A DNA stretch of 64,000 nt, taken from the NCBI RefSeq assembly GCF_021155765.1, contig NC_060112.1, positions 2,418,001-2,482,000 on the forward strand, written 5' to 3'. Shown piece by piece: positions 1 through 14,200 of this stretch (position 1 is its first letter; each line of letters starts with the position of its first letter). Both the position numbers and the translations under genes were made by a program. This stretch comes from Diprion similis. Lineage: Eukaryota; Arthropoda; Insecta; Hymenoptera; Diprionidae. The notes under the pieces were generated by a model. The model searched no databases and was not told the DNA's origin. It was given only the letters and a program-made list of their open reading frames with translations.

Positions 1-121
1 CTCTCGGGATGTGCAGGAGCACACGGACGACAACCTTACGTCTTTCTAATAAAACCAACAAGGTCGTGTCGGGAGAATCGCTCTCGGGATGTGCAGGAGC
101 ACACGGACGACAACCTTGTGT
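1..121. repeat. 80-bp direct repeat at window edge (about 1.5 copies)
   Basis: The segment at 1-37 (ctctcgggatgtgcaggagc and onward) recurs essentially unchanged at 81-117, a period of 80 bp. A weaker echo (gagaatcactctcgg) follows near 247. The window begins inside the first unit, so a longer tandem array may continue to the left. The unit differs from the 312-bp satellite and I do not recognise its family. Confidence 0.6.
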
Positions 122-1535
122 GAAAGACTTTGTATACGTGCTTCCGCCGGTCAATGCAAACAAGTTTTATGAAATCACGTTATGAAAATTCGTGGTTAAT
201 TACAATGTTGAAGTGGCTTAGATGCTGGGGCCGAGCTGAAGATTGGAGAATCACTCTCGGAATACCCAAAGGATATTTTCCACAACTAGGCTCCAAATCT
301 AATATTGTTTCTTATGAAGGTTCTTAGAAAACAACATGCGTCTCGAAGATGGCAAGAAAAGCTCACCACCAACTCTTGGTATTTAATTGAAAGATAATTT
401 TGATGATTTGGTAAAAACAAGAATTTGAAAAGTGTTGGTGAACGCTGCTCGAATTGACTTATCTTTTGATGTTGGTGACGACGAGATTGAGAGCCGTCGG
501 ATCGTGTCGTTGGTAACTGGAGCAGAGCCTCACCTCAGATGTAGACGAGTATTCGGGTTTCGTAGAAGTTATTTGGTGGATTATTAATATGGTTTGTCGT
601 GAAGTTACTATTAATTATTTTAGTCAAACACTTAAACTTTACCTGATTCTTGAGAATCAGGGCGGAGCTTAATTTGATTTTAAATTTAAGGAAATGAATA
701 TCATAAAAATGTCTATTCGTGAAAATAAGAGAGTTAGTACAGAAACAGGAAAGAAATGAAGTTAGGTGATAGAAAGTCTTTGCAATTCACAGAACAAATT
801 GAAAGCTTTAAGATGACGAATCAGCTTGGTACTTTAGGCCGGTCACAACGAAGATTTTCCGAACACTACTATCGACCAGAAGGGCTGACCCGGGTTGACG
901 TCCACGCACCACGCGACTTGACAGACGAAAGACATTGTTTCTTGGGCCTGACGGTCCAAGAACCCTCGGTGCAACTAAGTACAACGGTAATCAGCCAATG
1001 GGGTGCAAGGGCGACCTCCCGGTGCCAGAATCGGCATGGTCAGGGTTTTTCCGGGTCCGACTCGAGTGTTAAGACGGTGTTCCGACGATTCTCAATCTCG
1101 TCGGTTACATACTATGGTATGAGCAAAAGATATGTAGATGTAATTCTCACACATTCGAGCAGACATCTTAATAAATAGCCTATTTTAACTTGGTACATAT
1201 TGTGTAATCGGTTTAGCCTAATTATTAATAATTATAATTTTGATTTAGAAAAAGAAGATACTTTTGGGCTGAGTGCCACTGCGTTTCATGTCCGCACTTC
1301 AATTTAGGTTCTTGGTACCGCTAAATAACCCTAAACTAAAACTAATACTGAGGCTCTGCGTTGCTTCCTCTAAGAGCGGTGGAAATCCCCTGTTTAGACA
1401 ATCTGTTATTTTAGCGCTGTTTATTGCGCTGCAGCTTATTCACAAATGTTCAAGATGTTTTATTGAAATAAGCCGTCTTTGGTCGCTATGTACGATTGAA
1501 CAAAAGGTTCGCCTAGGCGGTACGTCGGGGCGTAA
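122..1535. other. No supported gene; left flank of satellite array
   Basis: The stretch is mixed in composition, with a GC-richer patch at about 850-1100. Open frames exist (140 codons at 756-1178 and 100 codons at 1273-1575), but they show no recognisable domain, no splice-consistent extension and no protein-like composition. A decayed mobile element is possible; nothing in the sequence proves it. Confidence 0.4.
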
Positions 1536-1544
1536 CACCCCTTT

Positions 1545-4500
1545 GGATTTTTGGCAAAAATTTCGACGATTCTAGAAAGAGCTGAAATGAATTCTTGAAG
1601 GCACTATTCCGACGTAATTTTGCGAGAGAAATCGAATAAGCGCAGTCCCAATACGCTGCGAGCAACGCATCAAAAGTCACAGCCAAAAAACTAAAAATTT
1701 ACATCGTAATTTCTCTGCTGTAGGTCCGACGCTTTTTTTCATGTGTTTTCTGAGTTCCTGGGGGTCCAATTACCCAGGAGAAGGTCATACAAATCGATTC
1801 GAAAACGAAAAATTTTCGGCTCCGAAAATAAGTAAAAAAGTAAGGCTAACCCCTTTGGATTTTTGGCAAAAATTTCGACGATTCTAAAAAGAGCTAAAAT
1901 GAATTCTTGAAGGCACTACTCCGACGTAATTTTGCGGGAGGAATCGATAAGGCGCAGTCCCAATACGCTGCGAGCAACGCATCAAAAGTTACAGCCGAAA
2001 AACTGAAAATACTCATCGTCATTTCTCTGCTGTTGGTCCGACGCTCTTTTTCATGTGTTTTCTGAGTTCCTGGGGGTCCAATTACCCAGGAGAAGGTCAT
2101 ACAAATCGATTCGAAAACGAAAAATTTTCGGCTCTGAAAATAAGTAAAAAAGTAAGGCTAACCCCTTTGGATTTTTGGCAAAAATTTCGACGATTCTAAA
2201 AAGAGCTAAAATGAATTCTTGAAGGCACTACTCCGACGTAATTTTGCGAGAGAAATCGAATAAGCGCAGTCCCAATACGCTGCGAGCAACGCATCAAAAG
2301 TTACAGCCAAAAAACTAAAAATTTTCATAGTCATTTCTCTGCTGTTGGTCCGACGCTCTTTTTCATGTGTTTTTTGAGTTCCTGGGGGTCCTATTACCCT
2401 GAAGATGGTCACACGAATCGATTGCAAAACGAAAAATTTTCGACTCCGTAAATGAGCAAAAAAGTAAGGCTAACCCCTTTGGATTTTTGGCAAAAATTTC
2501 GACGATTCTAAAAAGAGCTGAAATGAATACTTGATGGCACTATTCCGACGTAATTTTGCGGGAGGAATCGATTGAGCGCAGTCCCAATACGCTGCGAGCA
2601 ACGCATCAAAAGTTACAGCCGAAAAACTAAAAATTCTCATCGTCATTTCTCTGCTGTTGGTCCGACGATCTTTTTCATGTGTTTTCTGAGTTCCTGGGGG
2701 TCCAATTGACCAGAAGATGGTCAAACGAATCGATTTCAAAACGAAAAATTTTCGGCTCTGAAAATAAGCAAAAAAGTAAGGCTAACCCCTTTGGATTTTT
2801 GGCGGAAATTTCGACGATTCTAAAAAGAGCTGAAATGAATTCTTGAAGGCACTATTCCGACGTAATTTTGCGGAAGGAATCGATTAGGCGCAGTCCCAAT
2901 ACGCTGCGAGCAACGCATCAAAAGTTACAGCCGAAAAACTGAAAATTCTCATCGTCATTTCTCTGCTGTTGGTCCGACGCTCTTTTTCATGTGTTTTCTG
3001 AGTTCCTGGAAGTCCAATTGACCAGGAGATGGTCATACGAATCGATTCCAAAACGAAAAATTTTCGGCTCCGAAAATAAGCGAAAAAGTAAGGCTAACCC
3101 CTTTGGATTTTTGGCGGAAATTTCGACGATTCTGAAGAGAGCTGAAATGAATTCTCGAAGGCACTATTCCGACGTGATTTTGCGGGAGGAATCGATAAGG
3201 CGCAGTCCCAATACGCTGCGAGCAACGCATCAAAAGTTACAGCCGAAAAACTGAAAATACTCATCGTCATTTCTCTGCTGTTGGTCCGACGCTCTTTTTC
3301 ATGTGTTTTCTGAGTTCCTGGGGGTCCAATTACCCAGGAGAAGGTCATACAAATCGATTCGAAAACGAAAAATTTTCGGCTCCGAAAATAAGTAAAAAAG
3401 TAAGGCTAACCCCTCTGGATTTTTGGCAAAAATTTCGACGATTCTAAAAAGAGCTAAAATGAATTCTTGAAGGCACTACTCCGACGTAATTTTGCGAGAG
3501 AAATCGAATAAGCGCAGTCCCAATACGCTGCGAGCAACGCATCAAAAGTCACAGCCAAAAAACTAAAAATTTTCATCATAATTTCTGTGCTGTTGGTCCG
3601 ACGCTCTTTTTTATTTGTTATCTCAGTTCCTGGGGGTCCAATTACCCTGGAGATGGTCACACAAATCGATTCCAAAACGAAAAATTTTCGGCTCCGAAAA
3701 TAAGTAAAAAAGTAAGGCTAACCCCTTTGGATTTTTGGCGAAAATTTCGACGATTCTAAAAAGAGCTGAAATGAATTCTTAGAGGCACTGTTCCGACGTA
3801 ATTTTGCGAGAGGAATCGATTGAGCGCAGTCCCAATACGCTGCGAGCATCGCATCAAAAGTTACAGCCGAAAAACTGAAAATTCTCATCGTCATTTCTCT
3901 GCTGTTGGTCCGACGCTCTTTTTCATGTGTTTTCTGAGTTCCTGGGGGTCCAATTACCCAGGAGAAGGTCATACTAATCGATTCCAAAACGAAAAATTTT
4001 CAGCTCCGAAAATAAGTAAAAAAGTAAGGCTAACCCCTTTGGATTTTTGGCAAAAATTTCGACGATTCTAAAAATAGCTGAAAAGAATTCTTGAAGGCAC
4101 TATTCCGACGTAATTTTGCGAGAGAAATCGAATAATCGCAGTCCCAATACGCTGCGAGCAACGCATCAAAAGTTACAGCCAAAAAACAAAAAATTCTCAT
4201 CGTCATTTCTCTGCTGTTGGTCCGACGCTCTTTTTCATGTGTTTTCTAAGTTCCTGGGGGTCCAATTGACCAGGAGATGGTCATACGAATCGATTCCAAA
4301 ACGAAAAATTTTCGGCTCCGAAAATAAGCAAAAAAGTAAGGCTAACCCCTTTGGATTTTTGGCAAAAATTTCGACGATTCTAAAAAGAGCTGAAATGAAT
4401 TCTTGAAGGCACTATTCCGACGTAATTTTGCGAGAGAAATCGAATAAGCGCAGTCCCAATACGCTGCGAGCAACGCATCAAAAGTTACAGCCGAAAAACT

Positions 4501-7500
4501 AAAAATTCTCATCGTCATTTCTCTGCTGTTGGTCCGACGCTCTTTTTCATGTGTTTTCTGAGTTCCTGGGGGTCCAATTACCCAGGTGATGGTCATACAA
4601 ATCGATTCCGAAACGAAAAATTTTCGGCTCCGAAAATAAGCAAAAAAGTAAGGCTAACCCCTTTGGATTTTTGGCGGAAATTTCGACGATTCTAAAAAGA
4701 GCTGAAATGAATTCTTGAAGGCACTATTCCGACGTAATTTTGCGAGAGAAATCGAATAAGCGCAGTCCCAATACGCTGCGAGCAACGCATCAAAAGTCAC
4801 AGCCAAAAAACTAAAAATTTTCATCATAATTTCTGTGCTGTCGGTCCGACGCTCTTTTTTATGTGTTATCTCAGTTCCTGGGGGTCCAATTACCCTGGAG
4901 ATGGTCACACAAATCGATTCCAAAACGAAAAATTTTCGGCTCCGAAAATGAGCAGAAAAGTAAGGCTAACCCCTTTGGATGTTTGGCAAAAATTTCGTCG
5001 ATTCTAAAAAGAGCTGAAATGAATTCTTGAAGGCACTGTTCCGACGTAATTTTGCGAGAGGAATCGATTGAGCGCAGTCCCAATACGCTGCGAGCAACGC
5101 ATCAAAAGTTACAGCCAAAAAACAAAAAATTCTCATCGTCATTTCTCTGCTGTTGGTCCGACGCTCTTTTTCATGTGTTTTCTAAGTTCCTGGGGGTCCA
5201 ATTGACCAGGAGATGGTCATACGAATCGATTCCAAAACGAAAAATTTTCGGCTCCGAAAATAAGTAAAAAAGTAAGGCTAACCCCTTTGGATTTTTGGCA
5301 AAAATTTCGACGATTCTAAAAAGAGCTGAAATGAATTCTTGAAGGCACTATTCCGACGTAATTTTGCGAGAGAAATCGAATAAGCGCAGTCCCAATACGC
5401 TGCGAGCAACGCATCAAAAGTTACAGCCGAAAAACTAAAAATTCTCATCGTCATTTCTCTGCTGTTGGTCCGACGCTCTTTTTCATGTGTTTTCTGAGTT
5501 CCTGGGGGTCCAATTACCCAGGTGATGGTCATACAAATCGATTCCGAAACGAAAAATTTTCGGCTCCGAAAATAAGCAAAAAAGTAAGGCTAACCCCTTT
5601 GGATTTTTGGCGGAAATTTCGACGATTCTAAAAAGAGCTGAAATGAATTCTTGAAGGCACTATTCCGACGTAATTTTGCGAGAGAAATCGAATAAGCGCA
5701 GTCCCAATACGCTGCGAGCAACGCATCAAAAGTCACAGCCAAAAAACTAAAAATTTTCATCATAATTTCTGTGCTGTCGGTCCGACGCTCTTTTTTATGT
5801 GTTATCTCAGTTCCTGGGGGTCCAATTACCCTGGAGATGGTCACACAAATCGATTCCAAAACGAAAAATTTTCGGCTCCGAAAATGAGCAGAAAAGTAAG
5901 GCTAACCCCTTTGGATGTTTGGCAAAAATTTCGTCGATTCTAAAAAGAGCTGAAATGAATTCTTGAAGGCACTGTTCCGACGTAATTTTGCGAGAGGAAT
6001 CGATTGAGCGCAGTCCCAATACGCTGCGAGCAACGCATCAAAAGTTACAGCCGAAAAACTAAAAATTCTCATCGTCATTTCTCTGCTGTTGGTCCGACGA
6101 TCTTTTTCATGTGTTTTCTGAGTTCCTGGGGGTCCAATTGACCAGGAGATGGTCATACGAATCGATTCCGAAACGAAAAATTTTCGGCTCCGAAAATAAG
6201 CAAAAAAGTAAGGCTAACCCCTTTGGATTTTTGGCGGAAATTTCGACGATTCTAAAAAAAGCTGAAATGAATTCTTGAAGGCACTATTCCGACGTAATTT
6301 AGCGAGAGAAATCGAATAAGCGCAGTCCCAATACGCTGCGAGCAACGCATCAAAAGTTACAGCCAAAAAACAAAAAATTTTCATCATAATTTCTGTGCTG
6401 TTGGTCCGACGCTCTTTTTTATGTGTTATCTCAGTTCCTGGGGGTCCAATTACCCTGGAGATGGTCACACAAATCGATTCCAAAACGAAAAATTTTCGGC
6501 TCCGAAAATAAGTAAAAAAGTAAGGCTAACCCCTTTGGATTTTTGGCGAAAATTTCGACGATTCTAAAAAGAGCTGAAATGAATTCTTAAAGGCACTATT
6601 CCGACGTAATTTAGCGAGAGAAATCGAATAAGCGCAGTCCCAATACGCTGCGAGCAACGCATCAAAAGTTACAGCCAAAAAACAAAAAATTTTCATCATA
6701 ATTTCTGTGCTGTTGGTCCGACGCTCTTTTTTATGTGTTATCTCAGTTCCTGGGGGTCCAATTACCCTGGAGATGGTCACACAAATCGATTCCAAAACGA
6801 AAAATTTTCAGCTCCGAAAATAAGTAAAAAAGTAAGGCTAACCCCTTTGGATTTTTGGCGAAAATTTCGACGATTCTAAAAAGAGCTGAAATGAATTCTT
6901 GGAGGCACTGTTCCGACGTAATTTTGCGAGAGAAATCGAATAAGCGCAGTCCCAATACGCTGCGAGCAACGCATCAAAAGTTACAGCCAAAAAACTAAAA
7001 ATTTTCATAGTCATTTCTCTGCTGTTGGTCCGACGCTCTTTTTCATGTGTTTTTTGAGTTCCTGGGGGTCCTATTACCCTGAAGATGGTCACACGTATCG
7101 ATTGCAAAACGAAAAATTTTCGACTCCGTAAATGAGCAAAAAAGTAAGGCTAACCCCTTTGGATTTTTGGCAAAAATTTCGACGATTCTAAAAAGAGCTG
7201 AAATGAATACTTGATGGCACTATTCCGACGTAATTTTGCGGGAGGAATCGATCGAGCGCAGTCCCAATACGCTGCGAGCAACGCATCAAAAGTTACAGCC
7301 GAAAAACTAAAAATTCTCATCGTCATTTCTCTGCTGTTGGTCCGACGATCTTTTTCATGTGTTTTCTGAGTTCCTGAGGGTCCAATTGACCAGGAGATGG
7401 TCAAACGAATCGATTCCAAAACGAAAAATTTTCGGCTCCGAAAATAAGCAAAAAAGTAAGGCTAACCCCTTTGGATTTTTGGCGGAAATTTCGACGATTC

Positions 7501-10500
7501 TAAAAAGAGCTGAAATGAATTCTTGAAGGCACTATTCCGACGTAATTTTGCGGAAGGAATCGATTAGGCGCAGTCCCAATACGCTGCGAGCAACGCATCA
7601 AAAGTTACAGCCGAAAAACTGAAAATTCTCATCGTCATTTCTCTGCTGTTGGTCCGACGCTCTTTTTCATGTGTTTTCTGAGTTCCTGGGAGTCCAATTG
7701 ACCAGGAGATGGTCATACGAATCGATTCCAAAACGAAAAATTTTCGGCTCCGAAAATAAGCGAAAAAGTAAGGCTAACCCCTTTGGATTTTTGGCGGAAA
7801 TTTCGACGATTCTGAAGAGAGCTGAAATGAATTCTTGAAGGCACTATTCCGACGTAATTTTGCGGGAGGAATCGATAAGGCGCAGTCCCAATACGCTGCG
7901 AGCAACGCATCAAAAGTTACAGCCGAAAAACTGAAAATACTCATCGTCATTTCTCTGCTGTTGGTCCGACGCTCTTTTTCATGTGTTTTCTGAGTTCCTG
8001 GGGGTCCAATTACCCAGGAGAAGGTCAAACAAATCGATTCGAAAACGAAAAATTTTCGGCTCCGAAAATAAGTAAAAAAGTAAGGCTAACCCCTTTGGAT
8101 TTTTGGCAAAAATTTCGACGATTCTAAAAAGAGCTAAAATGAATTCTTGAAGGCACTACTCCGACGTAATTTTGCGAGAGAAATCGAATAAGCGCAGTCC
8201 CAATACGCTGCGAGCAACGCATCGTATGTCACAGCCAAAAAACTAAAAATTTACATCGTAATTTCTCTGCTGTTGGTCCGACGCTCTTTTCCATGTGTTT
8301 TCTCAGTTCCTGGGGGTCCAATTACCCTGGAGATAGTCACACAAATCGATTCCAAAACCTAACATTTTCGGCTCCGAAAATGAGCAAAAAAGTCAGGCTA
8401 ACCCCTTTGGATTTTTGGCGAAAATTTCGACGATTCTAAAGAGAGCTGAAATGAATTCTTGAAGGCACTGTTCCGACGTAATTTTGCGAGAGGAATCGAT
8501 TGAGCGCAGTCCCAATACGCTGCGAGCAACGCATCAAAAGTTACAGCCAAAAAACAAAAAATTCTCATCGTCATTTCTCTGCTGTTGGTCCGACGCTCTT
8601 TTTCATGTGTTTTCTGAGTTCCTGGGGGTCCAATTGACCAGGAGATGGTCATACGAATCGATTCCAAAACGAAAAATTTTCGGCTCCGAAAATAAGCAAA
8701 AAAGTAAGGCTAACCCCTTTGGATTTTTGGCGGAAATTTCGACGATTCTAAAAAGAGCTGAAATGAATTCTTGAAGGCACTATTCCGACGTAATTTCGCG
8801 AGAGAAATCGAATGAGCGCAGTCCCAATACGCTGCGAGCAACGCATCAAAAGTTACAGCCAAAAAATAAAAAATTTTCATCATAATTTCTGTGCTGTTGG
8901 TCCGACGCTCTTTTTTATGTGTTATCTCAGTTCCTGGGGGTCCAAATACCCTGGAGATGGTCACACAAATCGATTCCAAAACGAAAAATTTTCGGCTCCG
9001 AAAATGAGCAGAAAAGTAAGGCTAACCCCTTTGGATTTTTGGCAAAAATTTCGTCGATTCTAAATAGAGCTGAAATGAATACTTAATTGCACTATTCCGA
9101 CGTAATTTTGCGGGAGGAATCGATTGAGCGCAGTCCCAATACGCTGCGAGCAACGCATCAAAAGTTACAGCCGAAAAACTGAAAATTCTCATCGTCATTT
9201 CTCTGCTGTTGGTCCGACGCTCTTTTTCATGTGTTTTCTGAGTTCCTGGGGGTCCAATTACCCAGGAGAAGGTCATACAAATCGATTCCAAAACGAAAAA
9301 TTTTCGGCTCCGAAAATAAGTAAAAAAGTAAGGCTAACCCCTTTGGATTTTTGGCAAAAATTTCGACGATTCTAGAAAGATCTGAAATGAATTCTTGAAG
9401 GCACTATTCCGACGTAATTTTGCGAGAGAAATCGAATAAGCGCAGTCCCAATACGCTGCGAGCAACGCATCAAAAGTCACAGCCAAAAAACTAAAAATTT
9501 ACATCGTAATTTCTCTGCTGTAGGTCCGACGCTTTTTTTCATGTGTTTTCTGAGTTCCTGGGGGTCCAATTACCCAGGAGAAGGTCATACAAATCGATTC
9601 GAAAACGAAAAATTTTCGGCTCCGAAAATAAGTAAAAAAGTAAGGCTAACCCCTTTGGATTTTTGGCAAAAATTTCGACGATTCTAAAAAGAGCTAAAAT
9701 GAATTCTTGAAGGCACTACTCCGACGTAATTTTGCGGGAGGAATCGATAAGGCGCAGTCCCAATACGCTGCGAGCAACGCATCAAAAGTTACAGCCGAAA
9801 AACTGAAAATACTCATCGTCATTTCTCTGCTGTTGGTCCGACGCTCTTTTTCATGTGTTTTCTGAGTTCCTGGGGGTCCAATTACCCAGGAGAAGGTCAT
9901 ACAAATCGATTCGAAAACGAAAAATTTTCGGCTCTGAAAATAAGTAAAAAAGTAAGGCTAACCCCTTTGGATTTTTGGCAAAAATTTCGACGATTCTAAA
10001 AAGAGCTAAAGTGAATTCTTGAAGGCACTACTCCGACGTAATTTTGCGAGAGAAATCGAATAAGCGCAGTCCCAATACGCTGCGAGCAACGCATCGTATG
10101 TCACAGCCAAAAAACTGAAAATTTACATCGTAATTTCTCTGCTGTTGGTCCGACGCTCTTTTCCATGTGTTTTCTCAGTTCCTGGGGGTCCAATTACCCT
10201 GGAGATAGTCACACAAATCGATTCCAAAACCTAACATTTTCGGCTCCGAAAATGAGCAAAAAAGTCAGGCTAACCCCTTTGGATTTTTGGCGAAAATTTC
10301 GACGATTCTAAAGAGAGCTGAAATGAATTCTTGAAGGCACTGTTCCGACGTAATTTTGCGAGAGGAATCGATTGAGCGCAGTCCCAATACGCTGCGAGCA
10401 ACGCATCAAAAGTTACAGCCAAAAAACAAAAAATTCTCATCGTCATTTCTCTGCTGTTGGTCCGACGCTCTTTTTCATGTGTTTTCTGAGTTCCTGGGGG

Positions 10501-11216
10501 TCCAATTGACCAGGAGATGGTCATACGAATCGATTCCAAAACGAAAAATTTTCGGCTCCGAAAATAAGCAAAAAAGTAAGGCTAACCCCTTTGGATTTTT
10601 GGCGGAAATTTCGACGATTCTAAAAAGAGCTGAAATGAATTCTTGAAGGCACTATTCCGACGTAATTTCGCGAGAGAAATCGAATGAGCGCAGTCCCAAT
10701 ACGCTGCGAGCAACGCATCAAAAGTTACAGCCAAAAAATAAAAAATTTTCATCATAATTTCTGTGCTGTTGGTCCGACGCTCTTTTTTATGTGTTATCTC
10801 AGTTCCTGGGGGTCCAAATACCCTGGAGATGGTCACACAAATCGATTCCAAAACGAAAAATTTTCGGCTCCGAAAATGAGCAGAAAAGTAAGGCTAACCC
10901 CTTTGGATTTTTGGCAAAAATTTCGTCGATTCTAAATAGAGCTGAAATGAATACTTAATTGCACTATTCCGACGTAATTTTGCGGGAGGAATCGATTGAG
11001 CGCAGTCCCAATACGCTGCGAGCAACGCATCAAAAGTTACAGCCGAAAAACTGAAAATTCTCATCGTCATTTCTCTGCTGTTGGTCCGACGCTCTTTTTC
11101 ATGTGTTTTCTGAGTTCCTGGGGGTCCAATTACCCAGGAGAAGGTCATACAAATCGATTCCAAAACGAAAAATTTTCGGCTCCGAAAATAAGTAAAAAAG
11201 TAAGGCTAACCCCTTT
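1545..11216. repeat. Higher-order repeat copy A (31 monomers)
   Basis: This block of 31 monomers is repeated downstream as copy B. Variants shared with copy B include the atactcatcg monomer at about 1894-2100 (matching about 11566-11772) and the block 3094-4340 (matching 12766-14012), both at an offset of 9672 bp (31 x 312). Beyond about 4342 the offset becomes 9984 and then 9048 bp, which places one monomer insertion and one 936-bp duplication between the copies. Copy A also contains an internal six-monomer (1872-bp) duplication: 8398-9900 matches 10270-11772. Confidence 0.8.
4181..6052. repeat. Tandem 936-bp (three-monomer) duplication
   Basis: Positions 4181-5116 and 5117-6052 are near-identical adjacent units of three monomers. 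I noted one difference, the c/t in aaaataagca versus aaaataagta. The left edges lie in the same word (cagccaaaaaacaaaaaatt) of different monomers. That is the footprint expected of unequal exchange at homologous positions. Copy B of the higher-order repeat carries this three-monomer segment only once. Confidence 0.85.
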
Positions 11217-14200
11217 GGATTTTTGGCAAAAATTTCGACGATTCTAGAAAGAGCTGAAATGAATTCTTGAAGGCACTATTCCGACGTAATTTTGCGAGAG
11301 AAATCGAATAAGCGCAGTCCCAATACGCTGCGAGCAACGCATCAAAAGTCACAGCCAAAAAACTAAAAATTTACATCGTAATTTCTCTGCTGTAGGTCCG
11401 ACGCTTTTTTTCATGTGTTTTCTGAGTTCCTGGGGGTCCAATTACCCAGGAGAAGGTCATACAAATCGATTCGAAAACGGAAAATTTTCGGCTCCGAAAA
11501 TAAGTAAAAAAGTAAGGCTAACCCCTTTGGATTTTTGGCAAAAATTTCGACGATTCTAAAAAGAGCTAAAATGAATTCTTGAAGGCACTACTCCGACGTA
11601 ATTTTGCGGGAGGAATCGATAAGGCGCAGTCCCAATACGCTGCGAGCAACGCATCAAAAGTTACAGCCGAAAAACTGAAAATACTCATCGTCATTTCTCT
11701 GCTGTTGGTCCGACGCTCTTTTTCATGTGTTTTCTGAGTTCCTGGGGGTCCAATTACCCAGGAGAAGGTCATACAAATCGATTCGAAAACGAAAAATTTT
11801 CGGCTCTGAAAATAAGTAAAAAAGTAAGGCTAACCCCTTTGGATTTTTGGCAAAAATTTCGACGATTCTAAAAAGAGCTAAAATGAATTCTTGAAGGCAC
11901 TACTCCGACGTAATTTTGCGAGAGAAATCGAATAAGCGCAGTCCCAATACGCTGCGAGCAACGCATCAAAAGTTACAGCCAAAAAACTAAAAATTTTCAT
12001 AGTCATTTCTCTGCTGTTGGTCCGACGCTCTTTTTCATGTGTTTTTTGAGTTCCTGGGGGTCCTATTACCCTGAAGATGGTCACACGAATCGATTGCAGA
12101 ACGAAAAATTTTCGACTCCGTAAATGAGCAAAAAAGTAAGGCTAACCCCTTTGGATTTTTGGCAAAAATTTCGACGATTCTAAAAAGAGCTGAAATGAAT
12201 ACTTGATGGCACTATTCCGACGTAATTTTGCGGGAGGAATCGATTGAGCGCAGTCCCAATACGCTGCGAGCAACGCATCAAAAGTGACAGCCGAAAAACT
12301 AAAAATTCTCATCGTCATTTCTCTGCTGTTGGTCCGACGATCTTTTTCATGTGTTTTCTGAGTTCCTGGGGGTCCAATTGACCAGGAGATGGTCAAACGA
12401 ATCGATTCCAAAACGAAAAATTTTCGGCTCCGAAAATAAGCAAAAAAGTAAGGCTAACCCCTTTGGATTTTTGGCGGAAATTTCGACGATTCTAAAAAGA
12501 GCTGAAATGAATTCTTGAAGGCACTATTCCGACGTAATTTTGCGGAAGGAATCGATTAGGCGCAGTCCCAATACGCTGCGAGCAACGCATCAAAAGTTAC
12601 AGCCGAAAAACTGAAAATTCTCATCGTCATTTCTCTGCTGTTGGTCCGACGCTCTTTTTCATGTGTTTTCTGAGTTCCTGGAAGTCCAATTGACCAGGAG
12701 ATGGTCATACGAATCGATTCCAAAACGAAAAATTTTCGGCTCCGAAAATAAGCGAAAAAGTAAGGCTAACCCCTTTGGATTTTTGGCGGAAATTTCGACG
12801 ATTCTGAAGAGAGCTGAAATGAATTCTTGAAGGCACTATTCCGACGTAATTTTGCGGGAGGAATCGATAAGGCGCAGTCCCAATACGCTGCGAGCAACGC
12901 ATCAAAAGTTACAGCCGAAAAACTGAAAATACTCATCGTCATTTCTCTGCTGTTGGTCCGACGCTCTTTTTCATGTGTTTTCTGAGTTCGGGGGGGTCCA
13001 ATTACCCAGGAGAAGGTCATACAAATCGATTCGAAAACGAAAAATTTTCGGCTCCGAAAATAAGTAAAAAAGTAAGGCTAACCCCTCTGGATTTTTGGCA
13101 AAAATTTCGACGATTCTAAAAAGAGCTAAAATGAATTCTTGAAGGCACTACTCCGACGTAATTTTGCGAGAGAAATCGAATAAGCGCAGTCCCAATACGC
13201 TGCGAGCAACGCATCAAAAGTCACAGCCAAAAAACTAAAAATTTTCATCATAATTTCTGTGCTGTTGGTCCGACGCTCTTTTTTATTTGTTATCTCAGTT
13301 CCTGGGGGTCCAATTACCCTGGAGATGGTCACACAAATCGATTCCAAAACGAAAAATTTTCGGCTCCGAAAATAAGTAAAAAAGTAAGGCTAACCCCTTT
13401 GGATTTTTGGCGAAAATTTCGACGATTCTAAAAAGAGCTGAAATGAATTCTTAGAGGCACTGTTCCGACGTAATTTTGCGAGAGGAATCGATTGAGCGCA
13501 GTCCCAATACGCTGCGAGCATCGCATCAAAAGTTACAGCCGAAAAACTGAAAATTCTCATCGTCATTTCTCTGCTGTTGGTCCGACGCTCTTTTTCATGT
13601 GTTTTCTGAGTTCCTGGGGGTCCAATTACCCAGGAGAAGGTCATACTAATCGATTCCAAAACGAAAAATTTTCAGCTCCGAAAATAAGTAAAAAAGTAAG
13701 GCTAACCCCTTTGGATTTTTGGCAAAAATTTCGACGATTCTAAAAATAGCTGAAAAGAATTCTTGAAGGCACTATTCCGACGTAATTTTGCGAGAGAAAT
13801 CGAATAATCGCAGTCCCAATACGCTGCGAGCAACGCATCAAAAGTTACAGCCAAAAAACAAAAAATTCTCATCGTCATTTCTCTGCTGTTGGTCCGACGC
13901 TCTTTTTCATGTGTTTTCTAAGTTCCTGGGGGTCCAATTGACCAGGAGATGGTCATACGAATCGATTCCAAAACGAAAAATTTTCGGCTCCGAAAATAAG
14001 CAAAAAAGTAAGGCTAACCCCTTTGGATTCTTGGCGGAAATTTCGACGATTCTAAAAAGAGCTGAAATAAATTCTTGAAGGCACTATTCCGACGTAATTT
14101 TGCGGGAGGAATCGATAAGGCGCAGTCCCAATACGCTGCGAGCAACGCATTAAAAGTTACAGCCGAAAAACTGAAAATTCTCATCGTCATTTCTCTGCTG

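Noticed and set aside
756..1178. 140-codon open frame left of the array
   Set aside because: It shows no domain, no codon-use signal that I can see and no splice-compatible extension. It is kept only as unexplained flank.
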